DNA from: Selaginella tamariscina | Lineage: Eukaryota > Streptophyta > Lycopodiopsida > Selaginellales > Selaginellaceae | Length of the DNA stretch: 64,000 nt | NCBI GenBank assembly: GCA_003024785.1 | Contig: PUQB01000005.1 | Span: 1,314,717-1,378,716, forward strand | Direction of reading: 5' to 3' | Position numbers and translations under genes: made by a program | Notes under the pieces: model-generated | The model's input: only the letters and a program-made list of their open reading frames with translations | Databases searched by the model: none | What the model was told of the DNA's origin: nothing | Part shown: piece after piece, positions 9,246-23,130 of the stretch | Numbering within the stretch: the first letter of the stretch is position 1 | Layout: every line of letters begins with the position of its first letter

Positions 9246-12200
9246 CATGTTGCCATTTGTTTGTATAATTTATATATACTATTTCTCAAGAAAACATTTT
9301 AACTTGTAACACATTACGGGGTGGGGTATGTGTGTAATGAACATCGTGAGACAAATGACGTAGGTCTCCACAGAGAGCTTAACTGACCGTGTTGAGACTC
9401 GGGTAAGGACTGGTGCGACCTCTTCTGAATGATCAAATGGCTCCTTCGACCAGACTCGGACAAGCTCAACAAACTACATTGATGATCGCCTGGATATACT
9501 TTTGTGAGTTAACTTAACGACCTAAAAATCCCTAAACCCTAACCAAAGGGGTTTAAGACGTGGGGTTAGGTTAACCCTAGGGGTGTTTCTACCCATATTT
9601 AACATGTCAAACTCACTGGAATCAATTAGAAACCTAATCGGGACATAGAAAACGAAGATAATAGTTTTCTAGATAGAAGTGCTAACTTTGCCTAGAGTTT
9701 CTTATAAATACTTAATGACACCCGGTAAATACCCAACTGCACTAAGAATCTACACCTAGAGCTTATCAACATAGTTCGGTTAACAACAGTTAATATCCAA
9801 AGTAAAGAGTAGTCATAGTATAAATTATGACAACCCATAAAACCTCCCATGCATGGATTCGTCAATGTTAAAGTTAGATTACCTCGAAGGTGGGACATAC
9901 CCGAAGTTAAGGCGACACAACAGAGGGTTGCGCCTTGATTACATAAGCTAGAGCTTGCACTAGTAAAAGAGTAACAAACTAAGTCATGAACCTAAGAACC
10001 CTCACTACATATACTCTACCTTATTTATGTAACGGAGCCCCCCCTGTCAAAGTTTTAACCTAAAGGGCTAACACATGGCTGCCAAGTGGCATTTCAGTGT
10101 TAATTCTATGTGTGAGCAATACTAAGTCTTCTGAGACAACCCTAAGAGTCTAACTCAAATGCCTAGTTAAACAAAAGACTTAGAGTCTTACCCTAAGTCC
10201 CCTAGAATGACCATCCTCCGAACCCTAGAAGATATCCCGAGTAAACTTTAAGATTCTATCCCAGTAGACCTAGATAGGCTCATGCCCTAACTCCACAAAG
10301 GAGATGTGTCTCACACATGCCCCCGTGACAGATCTAAGGCATTGCCACTTACCCCTTGAGGAATGGGAGTACAACCCCTTTAGGGCGACAAGGGAGTACC
10401 CTGAACCACGACTAACCCTAGGGGTTTGAGTGGCCAAGTTATACCCTAGACCTAGGGCTAGTACTTAATGAGGAGCGCCATTGGAGAACACAAGTGTTCT
10501 GCTAAGCAAACTCCCTAAGGCTAGGTTTGGATAACCCTAAGTACATGACCTTGCGAGTGCTTCATAAAAGGGCTCCTACTAACAAGCTTAGGTTGTTCAA
10601 TCCCTGGATTCCAGGGAGAACACTCCCCTAGCCAAGTGTGCCAAAGTACACCTAGTTACGAGACCTAACTTCCCCTTGAGTAGATGCCCCAAAGCTAAGC
10701 ACCCTAATGCGAGCATAAGCATGCCTATTTACGTAATAAACCCTTTGGCGACAATCCCATGACACAATCCCAAAGGGCGTGCCTCGGGCGTTGTATCATG
10801 TGACATTTAGCCCAGTGTCACATTTCCATGTGACATTGCCTTTTATGATGTGGGTTATCATGCCATAGCCCTTAGATTCATGAGTTGCACCAAGTGCCAC
10901 AAAACGTGGCTCCTAAATGCCAACTTTAGAACCCCTTGGTGAACTCTTAAGAACTGGGTAATGTAAACCTGTTAAATAAGATCCCATACCCACAGTTGGA
11001 CAAGGACATGGATGTGCCTTGCTTGGCCATGAGTGCTACACCTAGCTTGACGTGGAGGAGGATAAGCCTTAACCTCTGCCTCTTGGAACGTGCATTCTGA
11101 CAAGACTTCCTAGGTATGGATTTGCCAACGTTAAGGGTAAGTTACCCCGAAGGTGGGACGTACCCCTGTCATCTAGAAGTTAGGGCGGCACAACAAGAGC
11201 TTTCCTACTACATACTCTACCTTATTTATGTGACAGAGGCCTCCCCCCCTGTTTTCCTATTTATATAAGTGGGTTGGCATGGAATCTCATTCCCAGAGGG
11301 GAATATACTTAGTGAGTTAATTAATGACCCATTAACCCCTAAACCCTAACTTGAGGGGTTTAGGGCGTGGGGTTAGGGCAACCCTAGGGTTAGGTCAATC
11401 CTAAGGGTGTTTCTACCCATATCCGACATCGAAACTACCCAAAAACCTAACTGGGACACAAAAAATTAAGGTAAGAGTTTTCTAAATGGAAGTGCTAGCT
11501 TCACTCAGAGTTTCTTGCAAATACCTAATGACAAATATCCAAATGCATTAAGAGGGCATGTTTCTTCTACACCTAAGGCTTATTTACATAATTCAGTAAG
11601 TACAACAATCAACATCCAAAATAAAAAGGAGTCATAGTAAAAACTATGACACCCCTTATCATAATTTTTATTATAACTTGACCCTTTACTTTGAAAGTTG
11701 ACTATTGTTACCTACTGATTATGTGATAAGCCCTATGTGTAGAAGAAACAAGCCCGCTCCTTGGGTATTTAATGATGGTCCGGCCGAGTGTCATTAGGTA
11801 TTTACAATAAATTTTGGACAAAGTTAACACTTTCATCTAGAAAACTCTCCCCCAATTTTGATGTCCCACATAGGCTTATTAGTTAATGTAAATGAGTTCG
11901 ACATGTTAAATAGGGTTAGAAACACCCCTAGGGTTGCTCTAACCCATGCCCTAAAACCCCACCTCCTTGGGTAGGGTTTAGGGGTAGGAGTTAGTTAAAC
12001 CTAAGCTCATTTGATTTATCTAAGGGGCTGGAATTCCGTGCAACCCACTTACACATATAAGAAACAAGGGGGGGCGCACTCCATCACATAAATAAGGTAG
12101 AGTATGTAGTATGAGAGTTCATGGGTTCCTAACAAGAGCTTGTTATTCTTCTATTAGTGCAAGCTCTAGTTTGTGTTGTTAAGGCACAACCCTTTATTGT

Positions 12201-14791
12201 GCTGCCTCAACTTCTAAACAACAGGGGTACTCGAGGTAGCATATCCTTAATGTTGGCGATTCTATGATTGGAAGCTCACACATTCCAAGGGATATAGGTT
12301 AAGACATGTCTTTAGCCTCTTCCTCCATGTCAAGCTAGGTGTAGTACTCACAGCTAAGCAAGCCACATCCGTGTCCTTATCTAGCTATGGGCATGGGATC
12401 TTGGCTGACATGTTCTCGTTACTCAATTCATGAAGATTCATTAAAAAGTTCTAGAGTTGGCATTTAAAAGCCACGTTTGTAACATTTGGTGCAATTCTTG
12501 AATCTAAGAAGCTATGGCATGATAGCCCACATTGTGGAAGGCAGTGTCACATAAAGATGTGACATTAAACTAGATGACACATGGTACAATGCCCGAAGCA
12601 CCCCTTTAGGGTTGTGTCATGGGTTTATCGCCAAGGGTTGGATACTTTACCGAGCATGCATACTTAAGCTTGCACTAAAGTGCTACGCTTTGAGCATCAA
12701 CTCAAGGAAGGTTAGGTCTCATAACTAAGTGTGCTTTAACACATTTGGTTAGAGGGTGTTCTCCCTGGGATCTAAGGGTTGAACAACCTAAGCTTATTAG
12801 CATGAGCCCTCTTACAAGGTCATGTACTTCGGGTTATCCAAACTTAACCTTAGGGAGTTTGCTTAGCGAAACACTCGTTGCACACTTGTGATCTCACTAA
12901 GTATTAGCCCTAAATCTAAGGTATGACTTAGCCACTAAAACCCTCAAGAGTTAGTTGTGGTTTAGGGTGCCCTTGTTGCCCTGAAGGGGTTGTACTCCCA
13001 AATGAGGGTAATTCCTCAAGGGGTAAATGATAATGCCTTAACTTTGTCACATGGGTAAGCTTCACGCTCTCCTTGATGAGGTTAGCATGAGCATGTCTAG
13101 TCTATTGGGATATGATTCTAATGTCTACTCAGTTATCCTTTGGTTATTGGGATATTATTCTAAGGGACTTAAGGGTAGAACTTTAAGTCTTCTACCTAAT
13201 TAGGCATTTAAGTCAAATTCTTGGGGTCATCTTGAAAGACTTAACCTTGATCACACATGGTGATGACGTTGAAAGACCACTTGGCAACCACGTGTTGGCC
13301 TTTTGGATTAAAACTCTAACCCCGCCCCCCCTTTGTCCCCCCCTCTATTTCTATATGTGTAAGTGGGATGGCATGGAATGCCAACCCCTTAGTTAACGAG
13401 ATGAGTTTGTAATTTAACCTAACTCCTACCCCTAAATCCTACATGAGGGGAGGGGATTTTAGGGCATGGGCTAGGGCAACCTTAGGGGTGTTCCTAACTT
13501 TTACTTAGCATGTCGAACTCATCTACACTAACCGAAAAACCTAACTAGAACGTCAAAATTAAGAAGAGTTTTTTAAAAAGTAAGTTCTAGCTTCATCTAG
13601 AGTTTCTTATAAATACCTAATGACACCTAGTCAAACCATCACTAGATACCAAGTGCACTAAATAGACCTGTTTCTTACTATATCTAAAATTCATCAACAT
13701 AGTATAATAAATAACAATAATTAGTATTCAAAGTAAAGAGAAGTCATAATAAAAACTATGACAATGCCTTAGCTTTATCATGGGGTATGTGTAAGACACA
13801 TTTTCTTGGTAGGGTTAAGGCATGAGTTTGTTTAAGTTTCATAAGGTAAGATCTTAAAACTTACTCAAGTTATTTTTAGGGGTTGGAGAGGATTTATAAT
13901 AGGACCCTAAATCTTATGTTTATTTGGACATTTAAGTCAGACTCTCGAGATTGTCTTGTAAAGCATAACATTGCTCGCACATGGTGTCAATGCCAAGTGA
14001 CCATTTGATAACCACGTGTTACCATGTGTTAATCATTTGGGTTAAGACTTTAACAATATGTATTAACCTTTTGAACAATTTTGTTGTCTACACTGTGGTG
14101 TTGATCTGCATCACACATGGTTTATCATAAAATGAAAGTGAATAAGTAAAAGATTAACTTACCTCTAACAAAATGAGTTGAAAATTATGAATTACTAATA
14201 TTAAAATTTATTTATTGGATGTGTTGAACAATTTTATCTGTGTCAAACGAGATATGATGCAAGATGCATCTCATTTATTTAAGTAGGTATTACATGCATT
14301 TTATTGCGATTTGGGCATTTTGTTTCTATGTTTCCATTGTCACAGGTTATTCTATTTCGTTTAAAAAAATTCTTTAGATAAAATTATTCTCATTACATTA
14401 TACCTTCCACCAACAAGGTTGTTTTCAATGCACCTTGGAGTTCTTTCCATAGTGATATCTAGACTCGTAACTATGTTTCTAGAGGTAGTTAATAATAATA
14501 GTTATAAATAAAGCATTACCTTTATTTTATCACTTTTTTGAAATGTGGTTTTTTCTCTTTTGGATGCTTTTGGTATTTGACATTGTTCTTGACAAAATTT
14601 CACAAACAAGGGTTTAATAAGGCCCATTCTGCAAGTGTCCCCAATTGTGGAACAAAGACGCCAAAGAATTAACATCAGGTGCCTGTGTGCGATTAATTTA
14701 TACGATGTATATGTGTATGTTTTGTTCTTTCATAAAACAATAGTATGAAGTTTTAGGGTTCTTCAGTTGGGGGTTTAGGGCTCTTGGAGAA
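9246..14791. repeat. Gene-free field of diverged direct and inverted repeat copies (non-autonomous element)
   Basis: No gene is visible. A module of about 320-350 bp that begins with CCCTAA-rich text and ends at ACTATGACA recurs in direct orientation at about 9515-9831, 11325-11652 and 13415-13763, and inverted at about 11650-11995. The longer body 9520-11270 reappears inverted at about 11650-13330: for example CATACTCTACCTTATTTATG versus its complement near 12090, and AGCTTGACGTGGAGGAGG versus its complement near 12325. A further inverted scrap lies at about 13763-14085. The TG...CA ends are long-terminal-repeat-like, but no coding domain, primer site or polypurine tract could be found. A LARD or solo-LTR cluster is plausible. 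Confidence 0.6.
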
Positions 14792-17698
14792 ATGGTGAGC
14801 GAATGCGATCTGGATCTGTGGCTCAAGGTAGGATCCCAGCCTCCGCTGCCTGCAACGACGCATTCCTGGGAGCGTCAATCGGTTGCATCTTCCGCTGTGC
14901 GATCCACGGCACAACCCTCCAGTGTAAGTTGTTGTTAAAATTTCTTCCTAGGAAAGAATGTGTGATGAAAGCTTACGGTTTGAATGCAGTTACTATATTA
15001 ATACACACATACACACATGTATATATGTATTTAAAATGATTTATATTATAGTTCTGCGTGTATGCACTCATATGTCCAATGATGACCAATTACGGGAGAA
15101 GCTCTCAGACACAAAACAATTTCTCCACCAGGCTTAAAATGCCTTTTGTTTAAGATCTTATTGCAAAGATGGTGTTTCCGATTTGATTTGTTTAATGTTT
15201 CAGGAGCCCGAGTTGGTGAAAGACTGTCTACACGCACTTCAGGGCCTTCCTGCGGCAGTGAAACGATTGGAGAACCAATCAGTTGCGTATTGCCTGCAGC
15301 CAGCCGATAAAACCATTCACAACATCTCCACGCTTTGGACTCTGTCTTCCAGCACAAGCGCATTGGCTAAGTTGCTCCACCAACTTGCCCTTGCGGGTTC
15401 TCACCGCTGCCAACTCGATCAATTCGTCGAGTTCTTCTCTGGGCCCCGAAATACAGGTATACATATTTACTCTCTAGAGGAATTATGACGCCGCACATTT
15501 TGTAGTACCCAAAGCGTGTACTTTATACTCAATGTGTATGTTTCAGTATTTTGCAATTAAAAATTATGTAAATGCATACGTATGAACCTGTGCAACTATA
15601 CTTTTAAAGCAGAGACGGTACCTGCGTGTCTTATTTTGTGGTATGTTTAGATACATTATGTGTGTACAAATGATACATATACGGCGTGTTTTTGTATGCA
15701 ATCAGGATGTCAAAGGCGTCCGAGAAAGAAGAAGGAACGACCCTCCTGTGGAGACGACAGGAGCACAGATTCTTCACCCGGGCTCCTGAACCAGGCATTC
15801 GCGGCTGCTGTCCGGACGATTCTTCAGGGATATTCGGCTTCTCTGGACTCACTCTTGGATTCTTTATCACGACGGAGAATAAGCGATTCCAAGTCTGTTT
15901 TCATTTATTCTAACTATTGGTTTTCGTTCTTTACCTTTCTCTTTGATAGACAACCTTTTGGTGGAGCACTCTTTGGATACGGGCATGGACTTATGAGTCT
16001 CCTGGAGCTTTTCTTGCATACACAGGAGCTGCGGCTGCAGCTACAGGCTCTTACGAGAGTATGTCTGATCAATACTGCAGATTCAGAAACCGAACTATTG
16101 TCTTACAATATGGATATTTTCCGTGCTTTTCCTAAAGGAGCCGACTTGCTAACTCACCTCTACAATCTGCTACTCGTAAGTAAGTTATATATTGTTAAGT
16201 ACTATGATCTGTGTCTGGGCATATATGGTGTATTCATATACTTAAAATTGCATTTCTCAGGAGCCTGACCCAGTTCACGTCGAACTGCTACGCTTTCTGT
16301 TCGCCCGTACTTGTGAACCGTACGAAGTCTTTATACGCTCTTGTATATATAGCGCCACATTGACTGATCCCTATGGCGAGTTTATTTTGGAGCAAACGCC
16401 CAGCCCTCATTCAACTGGGCAACCTTTGCGAAGTACTTTAAAGGTATGAGCTTGGGTGTGTAAATACAGGTATAAGCGTGTGTGTGTGCGCGTGCATACA
16501 GGCTATATACATGCCTGTAACTCTACTGCAGATATACTAGTCATAAATTCATTTGTTGATGACAAGTGATGTTTTGTAGGTACGTGATGGTGTGAATGCT
16601 CCCATCTTTTTAGTGCAAGTATGTGCACAACTGCTTCTTGCAGGACAACAACTAGAAGTCCTGCTAAAGCATCCACAAACCCGTGAATTCGCCAAGTCCT
16701 TTGACTCTTTTGGCCAAGAAGTAGTTGAGGAACATCTTCCAGAAGATAGTAAGTAGTAAGCTCTAGACACATGCGCACGCTCAAGCACATATATTTATGT
16801 TCAGCTGTACATAGATTTGTCTGTGTACATAGTACATTCGAAAATTATGTATTCTTGCATGTATGCACGCATTATGATTGCAAGTTATTGCAGAGGAGAC
16901 AGAAGAAGAGAGGATCGAAGAAAGTGTGAAAGTTTCGGAAGCAAACATAGAAGACACAAAATCCGGTTCATGTGACTTACTGCAAAGCAATTTTAACGGA
17001 GACGAAGAATATTCCGTCAATTTCTTTCTGTCCGGTTACAACAGAGGTGCATCTTGGCTTGACGTTGGACTTCCGAAGAATCCCTTTTTTGACGGTAACC
17101 ACCTGACCGTATACGGATATGTAACTACGCTATTCATGGAGGGATACGATGGGTGGGATATACGGTCAGACGTACTTAACGAGGACAGCCTTATGAGGAA
17201 ACTGGTGCCTGAGCTAGCACAAGTGGGGCTTTTGTCGCTAAAAAGTTTTAAGAAGATTGATTCCGTAGATCCCATTAGAGTTTTGCTTGACGACAACAAT
17301 TTGCCTCTAGTAAGTACTGTGTGTGTGGGTGTGGGCGTGTATGTGTGTGCTAACTGTTTCTTGCAGATTTCTGTTAAAAGCTGTCAACAAGAAGGTGTTC
17401 ATGTTGATCATCAAGAGAATGACGATATCTTTTCTATTCAAGAAGAGAAACCGGCCAATAGAGAACCTGCTCCAGGAGGTGGTTCATGGGTAACTATGTT
17501 GAGACAAACTCGACTGCAAAATATTTGCAATCCAGCAGAGGTCAGAATGCTATAAGTAATATCCAACGACGTAATACATATTATATGTTAAATTGTGAAT
17601 GTTTTGTTCTGTTTCTACAGAAGCTCAACGGCTGTGAAGTAGTTGCCTCTGCAGACAAGACACAAGAGGTCAGAAGAATTGTGAACTTAATCTTCAGA

Positions 17699-17750
<52 letters not shown>

Positions 17751-19866
17751 TGTAAGGATCCTGAGACAACATACAGTAAGAACGTTATTTATTATGATAG
17801 GAATTCCGAAAAGACTATCAAGAAGATGCTATTCTAGACGTACCAATCAGCATAGTTGTGGAGAAAAGCATCGTGAACGAAATACTCACCCAGTATCCTT
17901 TTCGAATTATATACATATGCGTGTGTATGTGATTATACACGCGCGCCCGTGCGCACACACACACACACAACGATTGTGTTAGTGTCTTTAACAGATGCTA
18001 GATATCGGCTTGTGAGTGGGTACACCGTCAGGCTTTTACAGGTAAGTCTTCACCTTCAGGAGCATTACGTGGCCTTGAAACGTTATTATTTCATGGAGGT
18101 CGGGGACTGGGCGGATAATTTCATCACTGCGCTCTGCTCTCATGTATGTAATCCATATCCTGCATAGCCCAGGCACACACACACACACAGACCGATAGAT
18201 AGACAAATAATTGACCGTATTGTGTAGTTATGTCTCTGGTGTGTGTGGGTACGAAATGCCTGCGTAAGTGTTTATAAATCTGTGCATATTGTGCGTCATA
18301 AGCATGTCCGCGTCACACACACACATGTACACACGACTACAGTCAGACGCACGCACGCACGCAGAATGTTACCTATGTGCACTGTTATGTATTTATATAT
18401 ATGTGTGTGTGTGTGTAGGTATATATATTGATATTTCCTCCTCCTGAATTCTTAAACGCTCTATGTAATCAGAAGTGGAAAGTTTCAGCTGGCAAGCATC
18501 AGTTACTCGAAGTTCAAAGAATGTTGGAAGCTGCTTTGCAGAAATCCTCTTGTGATGGCGACAGTCACGCAGAACGGCTCTACATTTGCAAAGATTTTGA
18601 ATGTCACGACTTCATCAACCGCAACAGTAAATTTTGTCCTGTTACATTTGTGTGTGATGTATGTTTAGTTTTGTCTTTTGCAGGTTTGCAGGCATTTGAC
18701 TTCATCGAGCTCGGTTACCATGTAGAGTGGCCTCTTGATTTAGTTCTTACGGCTGAGTCTTTCCGTTTGTACAAGTTAATATTCAGACAGCTGCTTCGTA
18801 TAAAGCACGTCGTATTTGCTCTTGGAGAGATCAACAGCTCTTTGCAGGTTTCTATACTCACGCGCGCGTACGCACGCACACAGACAATGTATTAATTTTG
18901 CATCATTATGAACGTCTAGTTCTTGTAGGTAATGGAGCGCTCTTTGCGTAAATGTACTCTGTCGAGTTGTCAGCAGAAGGACCGATTTCGTACACTTCAG
19001 CTTTTCAGGTGTGTGTGCTGTGTATGTGTTGTATGTATGTGCTCCAGTGCTTGCATGCATGCGAAATTGTGCTTCATCGACTGAATGTAGAATGATTAAG
19101 GTGCATCAACCAAGTTTGAAACCTTTAACGTGATGGGCTTTCATTAGGCATCAAATTGGACATTTTATCACGGCTCCAGTGTTACGTCCAGTCTCAGTTA
19201 CTACATGTTATTTGGGGTGACTTCCTTCACAGCATCCAACACGAGGTAACATAGCAACATGAAGTAGAGTGATCTCTCTCTCTCTCTCTCTCTAAGGTTG
19301 TTCTCTTGCAGATTAAGGACATGCAGGATATAGAGGTTGTGCATATCAAGTACTTGAACAACGCAGTACGCCAGTAAGTGCTTAGTGATTGGTTTTGTAC
19401 TTTCCAATATAATGATAATATTTTAAACGTTCTGGACTTAGGTGTTTTCTGTCTTGGGATGTCGAGGAGGTAAAGCATTGCATAGAGAACATTATGCAAT
19501 GCATGCTGGACTTTAGAGCATCTCTGAAGAATATACACGTCATGGATGAGACTGACGTCTGTAGCAGCCATTTATATTCAAAGGTGCTTAGTAGATTATC
19601 TATTAATACATACACATACCTGTCTAGTTAATTAGTAATTGTTTACTAATTACTTAATGAGCGGCTTGTCTTTAGGTGCTTGGACTGAGATCTTTGTTTC
19701 TTGACAACATAAGCTGTCTACATAAATATTACGTGAAGCATCAGGTGCTCTCTCTCTCTCTCTCTCGTTACACGTATTCAATCTGAACTTCTTGAGTTGA
19801 TCTTTTCAGGTTTCCGATTTCTGGACAGCATTGGACTACAATGGCTACTTCGCATCCGTATGTTAA
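14792..19866 (+). CDS. Gamma-tubulin complex component, GCP5-like
   Basis: A many-exon gene starts at ATG 14792 (MVSECDLDLWLK) and ends at TAA 19864-19866. Recognisable blocks, joined across short introns, are EPELVKDCLHALQGLPAAVK, LLTHLYNLLLEPDPVHVELL with FLFARTCEPYEVFIRSCIYS (GCP N-terminal domain), RDGVNAPIFLVQVCAQLLLA with GQQLEVLLK, ALKRYYFMEVGDWADNFITA, QAFDFIELGYHVEWPLDLVL, YKLIFRQLLRIKHV, LFRHQIGHFI, and a C-terminal QCYVQSQLLHVIWGDF...IEVVHIKYLNNAV. This is the Spc97/Spc98 (GCP) architecture, so it should act in the gamma-tubulin ring complex in microtubule nucleation. The ELV..LQALQG-type N-terminal motif favours GCP5, but GCP6 is not excluded. Introns hold (GT)n and (CT)n tracts. 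A decayed partial copy lies at about 32812-34412. Confidence 0.72.
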
Positions 19867-20113
19867 GAATCCTTGTCGTTTACACCATACACATACAGGT
19901 AGCGCGTGTGTGCTATGCCTACAGTTAGAAATACAATGCTTGGCCTACAATGTTGCATAATGTCAGGTGAATACGTTATCGTATTTTTGTTTTGTTTATA
20001 TAGACGACATGTGGACTGCTGCTGTCGCATTCAAGAAATCTTTTAAGAATATACGGCCGGAACATTCCAAGAATATGCCAACTAAAACTTTGGCTAGGGT
20101 TCACTTTGATGCG

Positions 20114-21252
20114 ATGGCGATGGCGATGGGAACGACGATGGTGGTCGCAATCTGCATTTGCTCTTTATCGATCGCATCTGCCACCATCAATAGCACGGGC
20201 ATCGGACAGGCAGATGCAATGAGGAGCACGGATTATCTCCAGTTGTTTGTGGATGAAACATCGTGGTACAACGATCTGGTGCTGCGCCCGCTCGGGCTGT
20301 ATTCGGATTCGATCCCGCATGTTTTCCGCACTTGGCTTCGCAAACATCGCAGGTCTCTTGGTGTACTTCCTCTCTGGCGGTCTCTGGTGTCTCTACATCT
20401 ACTGGTGGAAGCCCAAAGTCTATTTCCCAAACGGTATGCTGCTTGTGCCTCTATCAATATGTTTAATATAAGCATGCATGATATCTTGTAAGTAAATTAT
20501 AGTTGAGGCATTTGTACATAGATACATGGCACACACGCACACAGATAAGACTAATGCGAATGGCTCTAGGTGGAATTCCGAAGGCGGAACCAATATGGCT
20601 ACAAATTAAGGTGTCTATGACGGCCATGCCTTTGTACACGTTGTTACCAACGGTATCAGAGTACATGGTGGAGAAAGGATGGACGAGATGCTACCCGCTA
20701 GTGACAGACGTGGGACTGGTCAACTATTTGATTCTTTCAGCTGCTTATCTGGTCTTGGTTGAGTTTGGAATATACTGGATGCACCGTGGCTTGCACGATA
20801 TCAAGCCTCTGTACAAGATGCTTCATGCTACACATCACATATACAACAAGCAGGACACGCTCTCTCCATTTGCAGGTACACGAGCAACCTGTCCTGCCCA
20901 TTCACGTGCATCCTTATTATTCACTAGTTGTGTCGTTATGTGGTATTTTGTTTGACACTTGGCAGGGCTGGCGTTTCATCCCGTTGATGGGATTCTACAA
21001 GCACTACCACACGTTTTGGCTCTGTTCGTCATACCCATGCATTTCTTCACGCATGAGATGCTTCTTTTCCTCGAGGCTATATGGACCACAAACATACACG
21101 ACTGCATAGACGGGAAAGTATGGCCGATCATGGGAGCTGCTTATCACACCATTCATCACACTACTTACCGTCACAATTACGGCCACTACACAATCTGGAT
21201 GGACTGGATGTTGGGCACTCTGAATGTTCCACCCAGGCCCAAGCAGGCATGA
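20114..21252 (+). CDS. STE1: Delta7-sterol C-5(6)-desaturase
   Basis: Three exons: 20114-20433, 20570-20875 and 20966-21252 (TGA). The product belongs to the fatty-acid hydroxylase / sterol desaturase family and introduces the C5 double bond in phytosterol synthesis at the ER membrane. All iron-binding histidine boxes are present: [17 protein letters not shown] and [16 protein letters not shown]. Conserved text such as [29 protein letters not shown] and [17 protein letters not shown] matches plant STE1/DWF7. The N-terminal part has [16 protein letters not shown] and a membrane segment [20 protein letters not shown]. An extra A in CGCAAACAT (20341-20344) throws the reading out between TWLR and [10 protein letters not shown] suspect a sequencing indel. 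Three ATGs (20114, 20120, 20126) are in frame; the first is used here. Confidence 0.92.
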
Positions 21253-21414
21253 TGCCTTTTGCTCCCTTTTTTTTTTCTGACACAAATCCAAGTGTCTCTT
21301 GCGGATGCATTTGTAATACGTTTAAGAAAATAAACTTTTAAAGTTTTACTATAAGCCCTAGACAAATCTAGGGTCCAGGGAACAGGGGAATAGAGATTAG
21401 GGTTTAGAGATCTG

Positions 21415-23099
21415 ATGGTGAGGCAGGTGAGCGAGGATGAGAAGCTCCACAAGCAGGTGGAGGCAGTATTCCAGGATTCCGACAACGATGTCACTGTCGC
21501 TTTCAAGGTAACCAAGAGTCAGTCTTCCTGGGGCGCTCTCTCTCGGTCTACCAGCAAACCTCGAGTCCTTGCAATCACTTGTAAGTGTTTAACCAAGAGG
21601 GAGATATAAGTTTTGATCTAAAATTATAAAGTTTTGCTCATCGTAACATGAATGCAGGCAAACGATCACACACTACTCAAAAGTTTAAAGTATCCCTCTA
21701 TGTTTTGAAGTACAGCTCCAATGGACTACAGGCAAGTTACATTCTAGATGCTCATGCTTAAATGTCCACACGCATTTATCAGATACTAACTATGTTTGCA
21801 TATCCATATATACTGAAGTCTGATAATGTATTTCAGAGCACAGAATACGACTTTTATGTTTGTTTTTCTTCTGTGGCAGACTGCTAACTTACATTCTAGA
21901 TGCTCATGCTTAAATGTCCACACGCATTTATCAGATACTAACTATGTTTGCATATTCATATATACTGAAGTCTGATAATGTATTTCAGAGCACAGAATAC
22001 GACTTTTATGTTTTTTTTCTTCTGTGGCAGACTGCTAAGTTGTACAAGATGAAGCATCTGGCCAAGGTGGAAGTCGTCCCTAGTGATAGCACAGGCTGCA
22101 CTTTCGTCCTGGTATTACACACAACACATAGACATACATATATGTATGCATGTGTGTGTGTGTGGTAATACTGGTTTACGCACTCACTCATTTTAATGTT
22201 TTTTATAGGGTTTTGACAACTTGAAGATTCAAAATGTGGCCCCTCCACAGTGGACTATGCGTAATGTTGATGACAGGTTTTAATTTGTTGTTTATTTAGC
22301 TTTAGTCCTACTGAACACAACTTTCAGGAACCGTTTATTAACAACGCTTATACGACTGTGCAAGAAAACTTGGGCCGTATTCCCAAGATTGTGGGAATGG
22401 ACGTGGTTGAGATGGCCTTATGGGAACAGGTAACACACACAGACGCACATGTGTGAGAGAGAGAGAGTCTAGAGAGAGAAAGAGGTTTTGGTGTCTATAT
22501 GTTTCCCTTGAAAGTTTGAAGGTGAATAGTAGATATGTATAATCTGTAATGTAACTTTTATATCTTGTTAACAATGGGGCAGGAACATGCGGATGGCGAT
22601 GTTGTTCCAGAAACTGGCGATGGAGGTGAACCGTCCCAGCATAAAGTTACTGTGGAAAGGGAGCTCGTTTCTAAAGCAGAAGAAGACGATATGGAGGCTC
22701 TCCTTGGCACGTTAGTATTATTGTCCTATATATTGGTCATATTTCCCTTCTTTGCTTATTTTGTTGCAGATATGTAATGGGATTGGACGACTCAGAAGCT
22801 TTTTCGGAACGTTTGAAACGCGAGCTTTTGGCTCTAGAAGCAGCCAACGTACATGCAATATTAGAAAGCGATCCTTTGGTTGAAGAAGTACGCGGGTTAT
22901 GCATTACCTATGAAACACGCAGACACCTAATTACTTCTTCATATGGTGCGACATCTTAGAAATATTTTATTGATGTTCTGCAGGTGCTTAAACGTTTGAA
23001 CAATGCAATGGAAGCTGTGGAAGATATGGATGAATGGCTAGGAATATTCAACGTCAAACTCAGGCATATGAGGGAAGATATTGAGTCGGTATGTATGAC

Positions 23100-23130
<31 letters not shown>

